Positions 53,124 to 61,623 of a stretch of DNA of 64,000 nucleotides are shown here, one piece after another. Numbering within the stretch: position 1 is the first letter of the stretch; each line of letters starts with the position of its first letter. Below the pieces are notes generated by a model. That model was not told where the DNA came from. It was given only the letters and a program-made list of their open reading frames with translations, and did not search any database. The stretch comes from JANSWP01 sp041941305 (GTDB taxonomy: Bacteria; Bacteroidota; Bacteroidia; Chitinophagales; Saprospiraceae): NCBI GenBank assembly GCA_041941305.1, contig JBGTQJ010000005.1:62001-126000 (forward strand). The letters run 5' to 3'. Both the position numbers and the translations under genes were made by a program.

Positions 53124-53278
53124 AGAGCTTGTTTAAAAATTTTATGAACTGAAAATCAAAAGCTTATGGTTCTGACAATAAATTGCTGAAAGAATTTATC
53201 GGGATAAATGATTGAGGAAATTTGCAGTCAGGTTCATAAGATGTTGGTTTTCAGGAAAGAAAAATTTAAACAAGCTCT
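53124..53278. mobile_element. 155-bp MITE-like palindrome
   Basis: Terminal inverted repeats AGAGCTTGTTTAAA (53124) and TTTAAACAAGCTCT (ending 53278); a second internal pair ATGAACTGAAAATC / GGTTTTCAG with TTCATAA supports extended pairing. No coding potential. It separates the His/Cys-rich gene from the ABC permease remnant. Confidence 0.7.
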
Positions 53279-53672
53279 AAGAGCAATTATTTGAAAAAAG
53301 TCTGTTTTGGCGACAGACGAGTGACAAATTTGCAAGGCAGTAACAAATTTGTTAATTTTTCTTTTAGGTTTTATTTTTAAAACTTGAATTGTTTATTGAC
53401 GATTAATTTCATGTTTTTACACAGTATGAAAGTAATCACCATAGCTATATTAATGACATTAATGCTGTCGCCAATTCTTAGAAATGGATTGGGCCTGGTG
53501 CATTATTTAATGGAACTTACGTGCTAGCTGGGAAGACCAACCGCTTTCCTTTGTTTATGTAGTATTTAATAATACACAGTTTAATGATTTGACTGAATCT
53601 TTTAGTGAACAACAGATAGTTTCAAAGGTTACCTTTATAAGGCAGGTTTAATCGCATGTTCAAAATTTAAAC

Positions 53673-53774
53673 ATGCTCGTAATTGGAATGCTGCTGTTAT
53701 CAGTACTAGCTACTATCTTCCCCATATGGAAAGCCTTGTTTATTAATCCGGTTGAAGTACTGAGAAGTGGTTAA
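53673..53774 (+). pseudogene. C-terminal remnant of an FtsX/MacB-type ABC permease
   Basis: A 33-codon frame reading MLVIGMLLLSVLATIFPIWK then ALFINPVEVLRSG and stop. The ending 'P..KA....PVE.LR.G' is the classic C-terminus of FtsX-like permeases, whose last helix precedes it. Nothing upstream supplies the rest: the bases 53279-53672 hold only short broken frames (for example 53426-53527). The gene is therefore a decayed tail. Its partner ATPase and body are absent. Confidence 0.65.
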
Positions 53775-53825
53775 TGGAATAGTATTGAATGGATACGGTC
53801 TTTTTCCAGAAAAATCAAGCTGTTT

Positions 53826-54185
53826 TTAGTAAACCCCAATAGACAACATCACCAAAGTACAAGCCATCTCCACTTCAATGCCCTGCTCCTTTGCCAACTT
53901 CGCCAATTCATAATTTTCCGTCCCGGGGTTGAATATGATTCGGGTGGGTTGAAGCCCCAGGATATAATCGTAATAAGGTTTTTGCCTTTCGGGGTTGAGG
54001 TAAAGGGTGATGGTATGAATGCCTTCCAGTGGAGGAGTGCCATGCTGTATTTCCAAACCGTCAATGGCTCCTTTGCGAATTCCTATTGGGACAACTTCGT
54101 GCCCTTTGGATTTCAATCTTTTCACTGCACTATAGGCAATTCTTGAGGGGTTGGTCGTGGCACCTAATACCAGCGTTTTTTTCAT
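53826..54185 (-). CDS. CoA-binding protein (YccU family)
   Basis: A 119-residue single-domain Rossmann protein starting at ATG 54185: MKKTLVLGATTNPSRIAYSA is the CoA-binding_2 opening, followed by GHEVVPIGIRKG and the conserved IIFNPGTEN...EQGIEVEMACTLVML ending typical of YccU-like proteins. They bind CoA; the biological role is unclear. It stands alone between remnants and the second sulfatase. Confidence 0.9.
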   Translation of the reverse strand: MKKTLVLGATTNPSRIAYSAVKRLKSKGHEVVPIGIRKGAIDGLEIQHGTPPLEGIHTITLYLNPERQKPYYDYILGLQPTRIIFNPGTENYELAKLAKEQGIEVEMACTLVMLSIGVY

Positions 54186-54389
54186 AAAAATTGCGTTTGA
54201 ACTCTTCAATCCTATTTACCAAATCATTTTGGCTAAAAATAGAAAAGTATTTAGTATTTAGTGGTTTCTATTATTCTTCAACAACAAAAACGATAATAAG
54301 ATGAGTGCAAACACAACAAAAGTATTCAGCCCAATGCTGAACGAAGCGAAACGAGTCAATTGGTTGTTTATTTTTAAATTTTATAATAG

Positions 54390-55913
54390 ATGAAATCAAC
54401 TTTTGTTCTGGTAGTTGCAGTATTGCTTATTGTTAATTGTAGTCAACCTGAACCCTCCAATTTAAAACCAAATGTCATTTACATTCTTGCCGATGATTTG
54501 GGGTATGGAGAATTAGGGGTTTATGGTCAGACCAAGATAGAAACTCCTCATCTCGATGCATTGGCAAAGTCGGGAATGCGCTTTACTCAACATTATTCGG
54601 GAGCGCCAGTCTGTGCTCCTGCAAGATGTATTTTGATGACTGGAAAACATGCAGGGCATGCACACATTCGAGGCAATGATGAATGGAGGGCGAGGGGAGA
54701 AGTCTGGAGTTACAAAGCCATGTTTGAAGACCCAAAACTGGAAGGTCAGCGCCCTTTGCCAGATAGTATCATTACGCTGGCGGAAGTTTTTAAAGAAGCA
54801 GGCTATCAGACGGGAATGGTTGGCAAATGGGGTTTAGGCGCTCCAGAAACGGAAGGGGTTCCCAATAAACAAGGCTTTGACTTTTTTTATGGCTACAATT
54901 GTCAACGACAGGCGCACACCTTGTTTCCAATGCACCTATGGAGGAACGACCAGCGCCATCTATTGGATAATGAGCTGGTTGCTCCGGGTGAAAACCTGGA
55001 AGAAGGGGCTGATCCCAATGACCCAGCGAGTTATGCTCGTTTTCACCTCAATGACTATGCACCTACCTTGATGCACGATGAAGCATTGCAATTTATTGAA
55101 GCGAATAAAGACAAGCCCTTTTTTCTCTATTATGCTTCCCCTATACCTCATGTACCCTTGCAAGCCCCAAAAAAATGGGTTGAACACTACCAAAAGAAAT
55201 TTGGCGAAGAGGAACCCTACACCGGGAAAAGTTATTTCCCAAATCGGACACCACGAGCCACCTATGCAGCCATGATTTCCTATTTGGATGAGCAGGTAGG
55301 AGCATTGGTAGCCAAACTCAAAGCAATTGGGCAATACGAAAATACGCTGATCATATTTACAAGTGACAATGGACCTACTTATGCCGGAGGTGCGGATACG
55401 CCTTTTTTTGATAGTGCCAATCCTTTCAAAACGGAATATGGCTGGGCAAAAGGTTTTACACATGAAGGTGGAATTAGAGTACCCATGCTTGCGGCCTGGC
55501 CAGGACATATTGCCCCAGGAACAAAAAGTGCACACCTTTCCGCATTTTACGATGTGATGCCAACGGTCTGTGAAATTTTAGAAGTGAAGGGTCCAGAAAC
55601 CGACGGCATTAGTTTTCTTCCAACATTGTTAGGGAAAGAACAGTCAGCAGTACACGATTTTCTTTATTGGGAATTTCCAGCTTATAAGGGGCAACAGGCA
55701 GTGAGGATGGGCAATTGGAAAGCTATTCGGAAAAATATTTTTGAGGGCAACATGACTTTGGAATTGTACAATTTGGAGGAAGACATTCAGGAGCAAAATG
55801 ATGTAGCTGAGGATAATCCGGAAATTGTAAAAAAGATAGAAGCCATCATGGTTCAAGAGCATACTCCTGCGACCATTGAGCGATTTAAAATCAAACAATT
55901 AGGGGATGGGTAA
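54390..55913 (+). CDS. Sulfatase (arylsulfatase A-like, Cys type)
   Basis: A 507-residue secreted sulfatase. The signal peptide MKSTFVLVVAVLLIVNC ends in a possible lipid Cys. Metal site IYILADDLGYGELGVYGQ, formylglycine motif C75-APAR (PVCAPARCILMTGKH), GYQTGMVGKWGLG, and the second metal site IFTSDNGPTYAGG are all intact. The C-terminus WEFPAYKGQQAVRMGNWKAI and LYNLEEDIQEQND is typical of arylsulfatases acting on glycans. Only about 35 percent of positions seem shared with the sulfatase at 20639 by eye, so the two probably have different substrates. Confidence 0.93.
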   Translation: MKSTFVLVVAVLLIVNCSQPEPSNLKPNVIYILADDLGYGELGVYGQTKIETPHLDALAKSGMRFTQHYSGAPVCAPARCILMTGKHAGHAHIRGNDEWRARGEVWSYKAMFEDPKLEGQRPLPDSIITLAEVFKEAGYQTGMVGKWGLGAPETEGVPNKQGFDFFYGYNCQRQAHTLFPMHLWRNDQRHLLDNELVAPGENLEEGADPNDPASYARFHLNDYAPTLMHDEALQFIEANKDKPFFLYYASPIPHVPLQAPKKWVEHYQKKFGEEEPYTGKSYFPNRTPRATYAAMISYLDEQVGALVAKLKAIGQYENTLIIFTSDNGPTYAGGADTPFFDSANPFKTEYGWAKGFTHEGGIRVPMLAAWPGHIAPGTKSAHLSAFYDVMPTVCEILEVKGPETDGISFLPTLLGKEQSAVHDFLYWEFPAYKGQQAVRMGNWKAIRKNIFEGNMTLELYNLEEDIQEQNDVAEDNPEIVKKIEAIMVQEHTPATIERFKIKQLGDG

Positions 55914-55922
55914 TTACTAATT

Positions 55923-56075
55923 AAGGCAAGATGCGAACAATAATCCTCGCCGTGCCTTTGGCACGGCTCGAAGGGGTTTTAGGGGAGAAACAGGCTGGTT
56001 CCAGCCTGTTTCTCCCCTAAAACCCATCGTGAGCGCAGCTATGCTGCGCGAACTTTGATTGTTCGCAACTTAAAT
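55923..56075. repeat. Nested palindromic element (outer GTTGCGAACAATAA arms, hairpin core)
   Basis: Outer arms GCAAGATGCGAACAATAATC and GATTGTTCGCAACTT match those of the element at 6872. Inside are a GCCGTGCC-TTT-GGCACGGC hairpin (55949-55967) and a perfect 25-bp stem beginning GGGTTTTAGGGGAGAAACAG (55974-56025, two-base loop), replacing the core seen at 6872. It separates the convergent sulfatase and CHAT-protease genes. Confidence 0.85.
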
Positions 56076-56082
56076 TAATTGC

Positions 56083-58698
56083 TCATCTCCCAATCAACTG
56101 AAACGCACTCCAATATAGCGGCAAGGCACTTTGTTTTTGCTCCAACAATTTCAGTTTTGCGAGATGAAGGGCTTTTGCATAAGGCTGTCCATTAACGACC
56201 TGTTTGTAAAAATCAATCATCAATTCAGAGGTGGTCTTATCGTTTACTTTCCACAAGGAAAAGAGGACATTGGGAGCTCCGGCGTATATGAATGCCCGAT
56301 TCAGTCCCAGCATACCTTCCCCCACCAGCAATTCTCCAACTCCACTTTCACATGAACTTAAGGTGACCAAATCTGCCTGCAAGGAAAGGTTGTAGATTTC
56401 ATTGACATACAGGATGCCATCCTCTTCAGCTGATTCGTCATCTTCTGGCAAACAGGCGATTCCGGAATAATCAGGTCGTTTTAGATTGGCAAAGCTATGA
56501 GTAGCGATGTGTATGTATTTGTAGGGCTTTTCTATAAATTGTTTCAGGAGTGCTTCACGAGCATCATTATGGAGAAGGAGGGTGTTAATGTTTTGATTAT
56601 TGGCAATGAACAGTGAATCAATCGTTTCTACTTCTTTTATTGTCCATTTGAGCGGCAGAAATTTTCCAGAGCGAACAAATGATAAGGTGGTATCTTCAAA
56701 AAAGCGATCTTCTATAAACAGGCTTTGGCTTAGAGATTCTTTTTCAAAAGTAGGGGCAAAACTGAGCATCCCTCCGTGTTCATCATTTCTATTTTGAAAA
56801 CTATCGTACAATAAGGTTGCTGAGTAATGATAGGAAATTTCAAACTCTTTCAAAAGGAAGGGCATTTCCTGAAATGCATCACCAGGTTCTTTAGTCAACA
56901 AAACTTCAAAAGGCAAATAATTCAGTTTGTCTTCCCCAATAAAAATGATGCGTTTGGCACCTTGGAGGTAGGGGCGAATGGGTCTAAGCAAAACGTCGTA
57001 CAATTCTTGTCCTAACTTTATAAATTTTTCCTTTCGCTTTTTTCGGACAATGGTTGCCTTTTGCAGCAAATGATAAAATTCTGAAATCTTTTTATCCAAT
57101 TCTTCATTCCAGGCGGTGACTGTAATACTCAAATCGACATTGCCGATAGTGTAAATGTACATGGTTCGGTTATCGCTTCTGTAAATACGATCGTCCAGTA
57201 CGTCATTCATTGAGTATTCTACTATAATCGTTTCATTGTCAAGTTGTTGTTGGAGCTTTTGAACTTCCGGAATATTGGTATTGAATTGCTGATTGAAAAG
57301 TTCTGGACTGTTTTTTTTCAAGGAATGTCTAAAGGCGTCATAATTCCAAATGGCTTCAAATAATTCGTGGTTTTCGATTCTTTTTGCATTTTGAAAATCT
57401 CCTCGTCTTTTAGATTTTTCAATCTCTATTTCTGCCTTGGCAATTGCATTTTTCAAATCCTTTTCCAGCTTATATTGTGAGGCTGACAATTCGGCATATT
57501 CCCAAACTTTGGCAGCGGTACGTGCTTCTGCAAGCAACAGCGCCTTGTTTTGTTCTGTAAAGAAGTAGGCTTCATCAAAATAATACGCATCTCCAGTAAT
57601 TCTGAAAAGGGATTGCGCCATTTCGATCCCCTGTTCAAAAGTCATCAGAAAGTAGGGAAGCACCAATTCCTTTTGAGTCTGAGAATCCCCCAGGTCTTTT
57701 CGGATCAATTGAATCAAATCGGTCGTATGGTGGCAGGTTTGGAGGGCAAAGTCCAGTAGTCCTTTTTTTTCCTTATTTCTGCGCCAGCGTTGGTGAATGA
57801 CGAAGATTTTGTAATTCAAACAGGTGAGCAACATCTGTCTATGGTAGCGGCTAAATTGTTGAAAATTGGTGGGGTTGGATTGCCAGTATTCGTCTTTATA
57901 AGCATCCGAAAGGGCGACGATAGCTTTTTGTAGCAATTTTAATTTCTCCGTTAAATCGGGATTGATGATTGCCAATCCATATTGTACTTTTGATTTTACC
58001 AGATTATTTGATGCACTTAATTTATCGCTGAATTTCAGTGATTTATGATAAAATTCTGTAGCAATATCATAATCATTTTGCCGCTCGTAATATTTGGCGA
58101 TGTTTAAATAGTATTTGGCAATTTGATTGAAATAAGCTGATTCGTATCTCGTGTTCTTAAAACCAGCACTATCTTTTTCAGCTGCTACAAATCCATTTTT
58201 CAGCACTTCAAAAGCGATGTCAACATTTCCATTTTTTAGATAAATGGCTCCAAGTGCATTGATGGATTTTTGCTTTAGAACCCAGGAGAAATCAGGTTTT
58301 GTCTCCTCATTTTCCAGCATTTTCAAAGCCAAAGCATAAAAATTTCCTGCTTCTTCCAATCGTTCAAGATTTTCTAAAGCCTCTGCAATAGAAACCTGCA
58401 ATTCAATCTTTTTTTGTGCTTTGATGCCTTCATGCTGTTTTACAACCAATAATGCTCTTTGAAAATAAATCAATGCTCTTTCGTAATCTTGTTGCAATTG
58501 ATAATGCCTTCCGAGCAGTTCATATTTACCAAAACTTTTGGCTGAATCGAGAGCAGGGCTTCCACCAATTGAGTAAATATTGTCTGCATAAATTTGGTAC
58601 ATATCCAAACGCTCGGTTTGAGCCTGGATTTCAAAACATAAAAAGAGCAAAGGGTAAAGCCAGGAATGTAAAAACAGAGATTTGTGAGTTAAGAACAT
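56083..58698 (-). CDS. Secreted TPR-CHAT protease
   Basis: An 871-residue protein from ATG 58698 (signal MFLTHKSLFLHSWLYPLLFLCFEIQAQ; an in-frame ATG at 58746 is possible). Residues ~40-420 are TPR repeats; residues ~430-510 a coiled-coil-like helix; the C-terminal ~330 residues are a CHAT (caspase HetF-associated with TPRs) domain with catalytic His in YIHIATHSFANL and Cys in VTLSSCESGVGELLVGEGM. CHAT domains are cysteine proteases of the caspase clan; cytoplasmic members serve in bacterial immunity, but this one is predicted to be exported, so it may act in the periplasm or outside. No gasdermin or other obvious substrate gene is nearby. Confidence 0.88.
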   Translation of the reverse strand: MFLTHKSLFLHSWLYPLLFLCFEIQAQTERLDMYQIYADNIYSIGGSPALDSAKSFGKYELLGRHYQLQQDYERALIYFQRALLVVKQHEGIKAQKKIELQVSIAEALENLERLEEAGNFYALALKMLENEETKPDFSWVLKQKSINALGAIYLKNGNVDIAFEVLKNGFVAAEKDSAGFKNTRYESAYFNQIAKYYLNIAKYYERQNDYDIATEFYHKSLKFSDKLSASNNLVKSKVQYGLAIINPDLTEKLKLLQKAIVALSDAYKDEYWQSNPTNFQQFSRYHRQMLLTCLNYKIFVIHQRWRRNKEKKGLLDFALQTCHHTTDLIQLIRKDLGDSQTQKELVLPYFLMTFEQGIEMAQSLFRITGDAYYFDEAYFFTEQNKALLLAEARTAAKVWEYAELSASQYKLEKDLKNAIAKAEIEIEKSKRRGDFQNAKRIENHELFEAIWNYDAFRHSLKKNSPELFNQQFNTNIPEVQKLQQQLDNETIIVEYSMNDVLDDRIYRSDNRTMYIYTIGNVDLSITVTAWNEELDKKISEFYHLLQKATIVRKKRKEKFIKLGQELYDVLLRPIRPYLQGAKRIIFIGEDKLNYLPFEVLLTKEPGDAFQEMPFLLKEFEISYHYSATLLYDSFQNRNDEHGGMLSFAPTFEKESLSQSLFIEDRFFEDTTLSFVRSGKFLPLKWTIKEVETIDSLFIANNQNINTLLLHNDAREALLKQFIEKPYKYIHIATHSFANLKRPDYSGIACLPEDDESAEEDGILYVNEIYNLSLQADLVTLSSCESGVGELLVGEGMLGLNRAFIYAGAPNVLFSLWKVNDKTTSELMIDFYKQVVNGQPYAKALHLAKLKLLEQKQSALPLYWSAFQLIGR

Positions 58699-58784
58699 TG
58701 TCAATAAAGCAGTTTTCTTAGTAAAAATATTGTAAAGCACTATCAATAGATGAAATATCTAGTATACTATGAGTTAATGATTTC

Positions 58785-58970
58785 ATTGAAGTTGTTTAAT
58801 GTTTTTGTTTGGAGATGAAAATGATGGATTTTTTGTCCTGTTATCAGAAAATTATGTCCGAAGGACTCCTTTGGAGAAGGCATAGCAGCGCTACGGCTGA
58901 AAAATTTCCTGATAACAGGGCGAAAAAGATGCGTTTTCAACCCAAATGAAAAACTTTAGACAACTTCATT
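58785..58970. repeat. Nested palindromic element, outer type X, with core beta
   Basis: Outer arms ATTGAAGTTGTTTAATGTTTTT and the complement of GAAAAACTTTAGACAACTTCAT, extended by CCTGTTATCAG / CTGATAACAGG. Between them lies core beta ATGTCCGAAGGACTCCTTTG...ATAGCAGCGCTACGG, also found inverted at 12828-13006. The right end overlaps the 3' end of the SUKH gene and encodes its last residues (LFNEVV), so insertion probably replaced the original C-terminus. Confidence 0.8.
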
Positions 58971-59416
58971 AAATAAAGTAATATCCTCATCAAATTTTCT
59001 TTCCAAAAATTCTGAAAAAGAATTAGTTATCTTTTCAAAGGTTTTCTGTTCGAATCCTTCTTTATAACAATATATAGGTGGGTTGTCTCCTTCATTTAGA
59101 TTAAAAAATGCAAACATAACACCCTGACTCATCCAGAAAACAAAATCATCCGCTTCAAGTGAAACTTCCAGTTTATTTTTTTTTAATAATCTTTCTGCAG
59201 CATTTCTTAAAAAATAAAAATCATTAAAAAAACAAGATTCTCCAGCCAAAAAATCAGCATTCCTCCCCATTTCTTGAAGAAATTCAAAATAACTTAGCTT
59301 AGAGGTAAATCATAATTTATCAAATCTTGTATTTGAGCTATTTCTTCTTTTGAACATCCTTCCGTTAAATAATAACTCTTTTGAATTTTTTTCTTTAAGT
59401 CATTTAAATATTCCAT
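58956..59416 (-). pseudogene. SMI1/KNR4 (SUKH) family protein, frameshifted
   Basis: Frame 1 from ATG 59416 reads MEYLNDLKKKIQKSYYLTEG then CSKEEIAQIQDLINYDLPLS and stops; the second frame then continues SYFEFLQEMGRNADFLAGES ... NLNEGDNPPIYCY to 58956. The join reproduces the SUKH pattern 'G.S.EEI...E......LP.sY.eFL..mG'. The break is a tandem duplication of 5 bases, CTTAGCTTAG on the plus strand at 59293-59302; one copy fewer restores one frame of ~150 residues. SUKH proteins act as immunity proteins to polymorphic toxins. No toxin gene is adjacent. The C-terminal end lies inside a palindromic repeat. Confidence 0.75.
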
Positions 59417-59761
59417 GATAATGAATTAACGTGAGGTTTATGCTAAAAGTAGGTAATTATTATGAATAACCTGTTAGGTTGAAATTGGGCAAAAGAACTG
59501 CAAGGATTCATACATTCTCTGCTTATTTCGCAGTACAACCTAACAGGTTTTGGTGGCTAAATTGTATTGTTTTAATGCAGCTTTTTAGAAAAGATCATCC
59601 TAAAGGATTAATTTTGCCAGTATTCTTTTCGATGTTCCCACCTAAAGGGGTGAAAAATGATTTTGAAGGGTCTGACTTCTCACAAGAAGTTTCTAAGACT
59701 TACCTCCATAATTATCTCCTTTTGCCCTTATCATTTTTTTTTCTAAATCAATTTTACAGTA
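59417..59761. other. Gap with a 14-bp perfect inverted repeat
   Basis: AACCTGTTAGGTTG (59468-59481) is repeated inverted as CAACCTAACAGGTT (59536-59549). No gene is visible here; a frame at 59479-59901 runs into the next gene and has no likeness. The promoter of the secreted-protein gene at 59762 should lie in its last 100 bases. Confidence 0.5.
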
Positions 59762-61576
59762 ATGATCAAAAAAACACTCTTTTCCATACTCACTATTTGC
59801 TTTTTGTATTCTACATGTTTATTGGGGCAAAAAATGCGAGGGGACTTTATCAATTTCGAGCGTTACGAGTTGCCTGGCAATCCCTTTCCGGAAGACTATA
59901 AAACCTACTCTGTATCTCTTTTTGGTGGAGAAAAAACTTTAAGGGAATTGAATTTGACACCAGAAGCACTGATGAAAGATTACTTTACTTTTCGAGGTTT
60001 AAAAAGAGTTCAATTAGAAGGAGATGTGCAGATTATTATTCGCTTGGGGGAATATGACTTAGGTGTAATTGAAACCGATGTGGATGAAACAACAGTCAGA
60101 GACACTAGTGGAGGAACCAAAACGATAAAGCACTACTACAAAGATGTGGATTATGAATTCCTGGTAGATGTGCGGATGGTTGATACCAAACAAAATATGC
60201 TGGAAGAAAAAAAAGAATTGAAGGGCATTGCCAAAATCACGAACAGTAATAATGCTACTTATTATCGATACGGCAAAGACAAAAAATTTAAAACCAAATC
60301 TGCCTTAGAAGCAGCCTGGGCAAAAGACAAGGCTGAAATTTTGGAAAATATTCCTGGCAATCATTTGCGTTGGATGTTGAATAAATTCAGGAAGGATTAT
60401 TTGAAAAAACATGATTATACAGTCACTGAGGATAGAATTTACCTTTGGCGATTGCATCATAAGAGCGAAAACTCCGAACCATTTGCTGAAGCATTCAAAA
60501 CTGTTAGAGATGCATTTGCAAATTACAAAGCCAATGAGTCTTCTGAAAATATTAGAAAGCAGGTTCAGCCAGCCATTGACTTTTGGACCGAAATGAAGGA
60601 AACCTATCCTGCCGATAACAAAAAAACCAGGAAAGTCAACAAAATCCTTTTGCACAATTTGGCTTCTATCTATTATGCACTGGATGAAATTGAAACGGCT
60701 AAACCTATAGCAGAGGAATGTATTGAAGGGAAGGGTGGGGGCTATGGAGGCTGGACAAAGCAAATGATGAAAAGAATTGTAGAGACGGAGGAGCAATTTT
60801 TGAGTACTGGACTGACAAGCAGGCATATGGTATTCAATCACAATAATGAAGCGTTTGTATTGGATGAAAGTCTGATGAGTCAGGCTACCCGATTGCCAGG
60901 AAGTTTGGATCCAGAGGGTCGTTATTTCAATGGCTTTTTAGAACAAAAAAATGGGGAATTAATACCCGGTATTATAGAAATCCAACCAAATAAGCCTTTG
61001 AGGAATCAAAAATCTGTTCGTTTCATTCCACCTGAAAATTTTGCGGATGGCAAGGTCATTCAGACTGAGGGTAATAAACGAATCACTCCAGAAGACGTCG
61101 CCAGTTTTTCGTATGGAGCGCGAAAATTCAAACCAGTTATGACTGCTTTCCTGGGTGGACAAAAAGGTGCCTCTCCGCATTTTCTGGAAGTCCTGGAAGA
61201 GGGCAAAATCTCTATTTACAAATATTTCTTTCCCGATGTCGATGACCTGAGCGATTTGCGCAAGCTCAAAGATCTGGATGATCCGGGATATGAGACCTAT
61301 CGGATTCAAAAGGGAAATGGCATTGCGGAAGATTATGAGTCTTTTGTGGTAGTTGACTACTTCGAGGATGCCCCGCCTGTTTGGGAAAAAATGAAAGCGG
61401 GCGCTTATGGCAATGAATTCAAGGATAAGAAAAGGGGTAAACTTGGGAGAATACTGCATGATGAAGGCATTGACATTGGTGATTTGTATCTAATTGTGCA
61501 GGATTACAACAAATATTTTAGGGAAAGGGAAATGCCTGGAGAAGGGGCTGATGTAAGGGGCTTTGGGAATCATTGA
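59762..61576 (+). CDS. Secreted protein of unknown function
   Basis: A 604-residue protein. Signal peptide MIKKTLFSILTICFLYSTCL ends at LLGQ. The middle (residues ~245-340) reads like TPR or helical hairpins (AFKTVRDAFANYKANESSENI, LLHNLASIYYALDEIETAK); the C-terminal ~200 residues have GRYFNGFLEQKNGELIPGIIEI and FSYGARKFKPVMTAFLGGQKGA, plausibly a beta-rich domain. I recall similar large proteins in Saprospiraceae but no named family. It is followed 47 bases later by a propeller histidine kinase and may be cotranscribed. Confidence 0.8.
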   Translation: MIKKTLFSILTICFLYSTCLLGQKMRGDFINFERYELPGNPFPEDYKTYSVSLFGGEKTLRELNLTPEALMKDYFTFRGLKRVQLEGDVQIIIRLGEYDLGVIETDVDETTVRDTSGGTKTIKHYYKDVDYEFLVDVRMVDTKQNMLEEKKELKGIAKITNSNNATYYRYGKDKKFKTKSALEAAWAKDKAEILENIPGNHLRWMLNKFRKDYLKKHDYTVTEDRIYLWRLHHKSENSEPFAEAFKTVRDAFANYKANESSENIRKQVQPAIDFWTEMKETYPADNKKTRKVNKILLHNLASIYYALDEIETAKPIAEECIEGKGGGYGGWTKQMMKRIVETEEQFLSTGLTSRHMVFNHNNEAFVLDESLMSQATRLPGSLDPEGRYFNGFLEQKNGELIPGIIEIQPNKPLRNQKSVRFIPPENFADGKVIQTEGNKRITPEDVASFSYGARKFKPVMTAFLGGQKGASPHFLEVLEEGKISIYKYFFPDVDDLSDLRKLKDLDDPGYETYRIQKGNGIAEDYESFVVVDYFEDAPPVWEKMKAGAYGNEFKDKKRGKLGRILHDEGIDIGDLYLIVQDYNKYFREREMPGEGADVRGFGNH

Positions 61577-61623
61577 ATGCTTTGAGGCACAACCCTGCTA
61601 TCTTTTTTATTTTTATCCCCATA

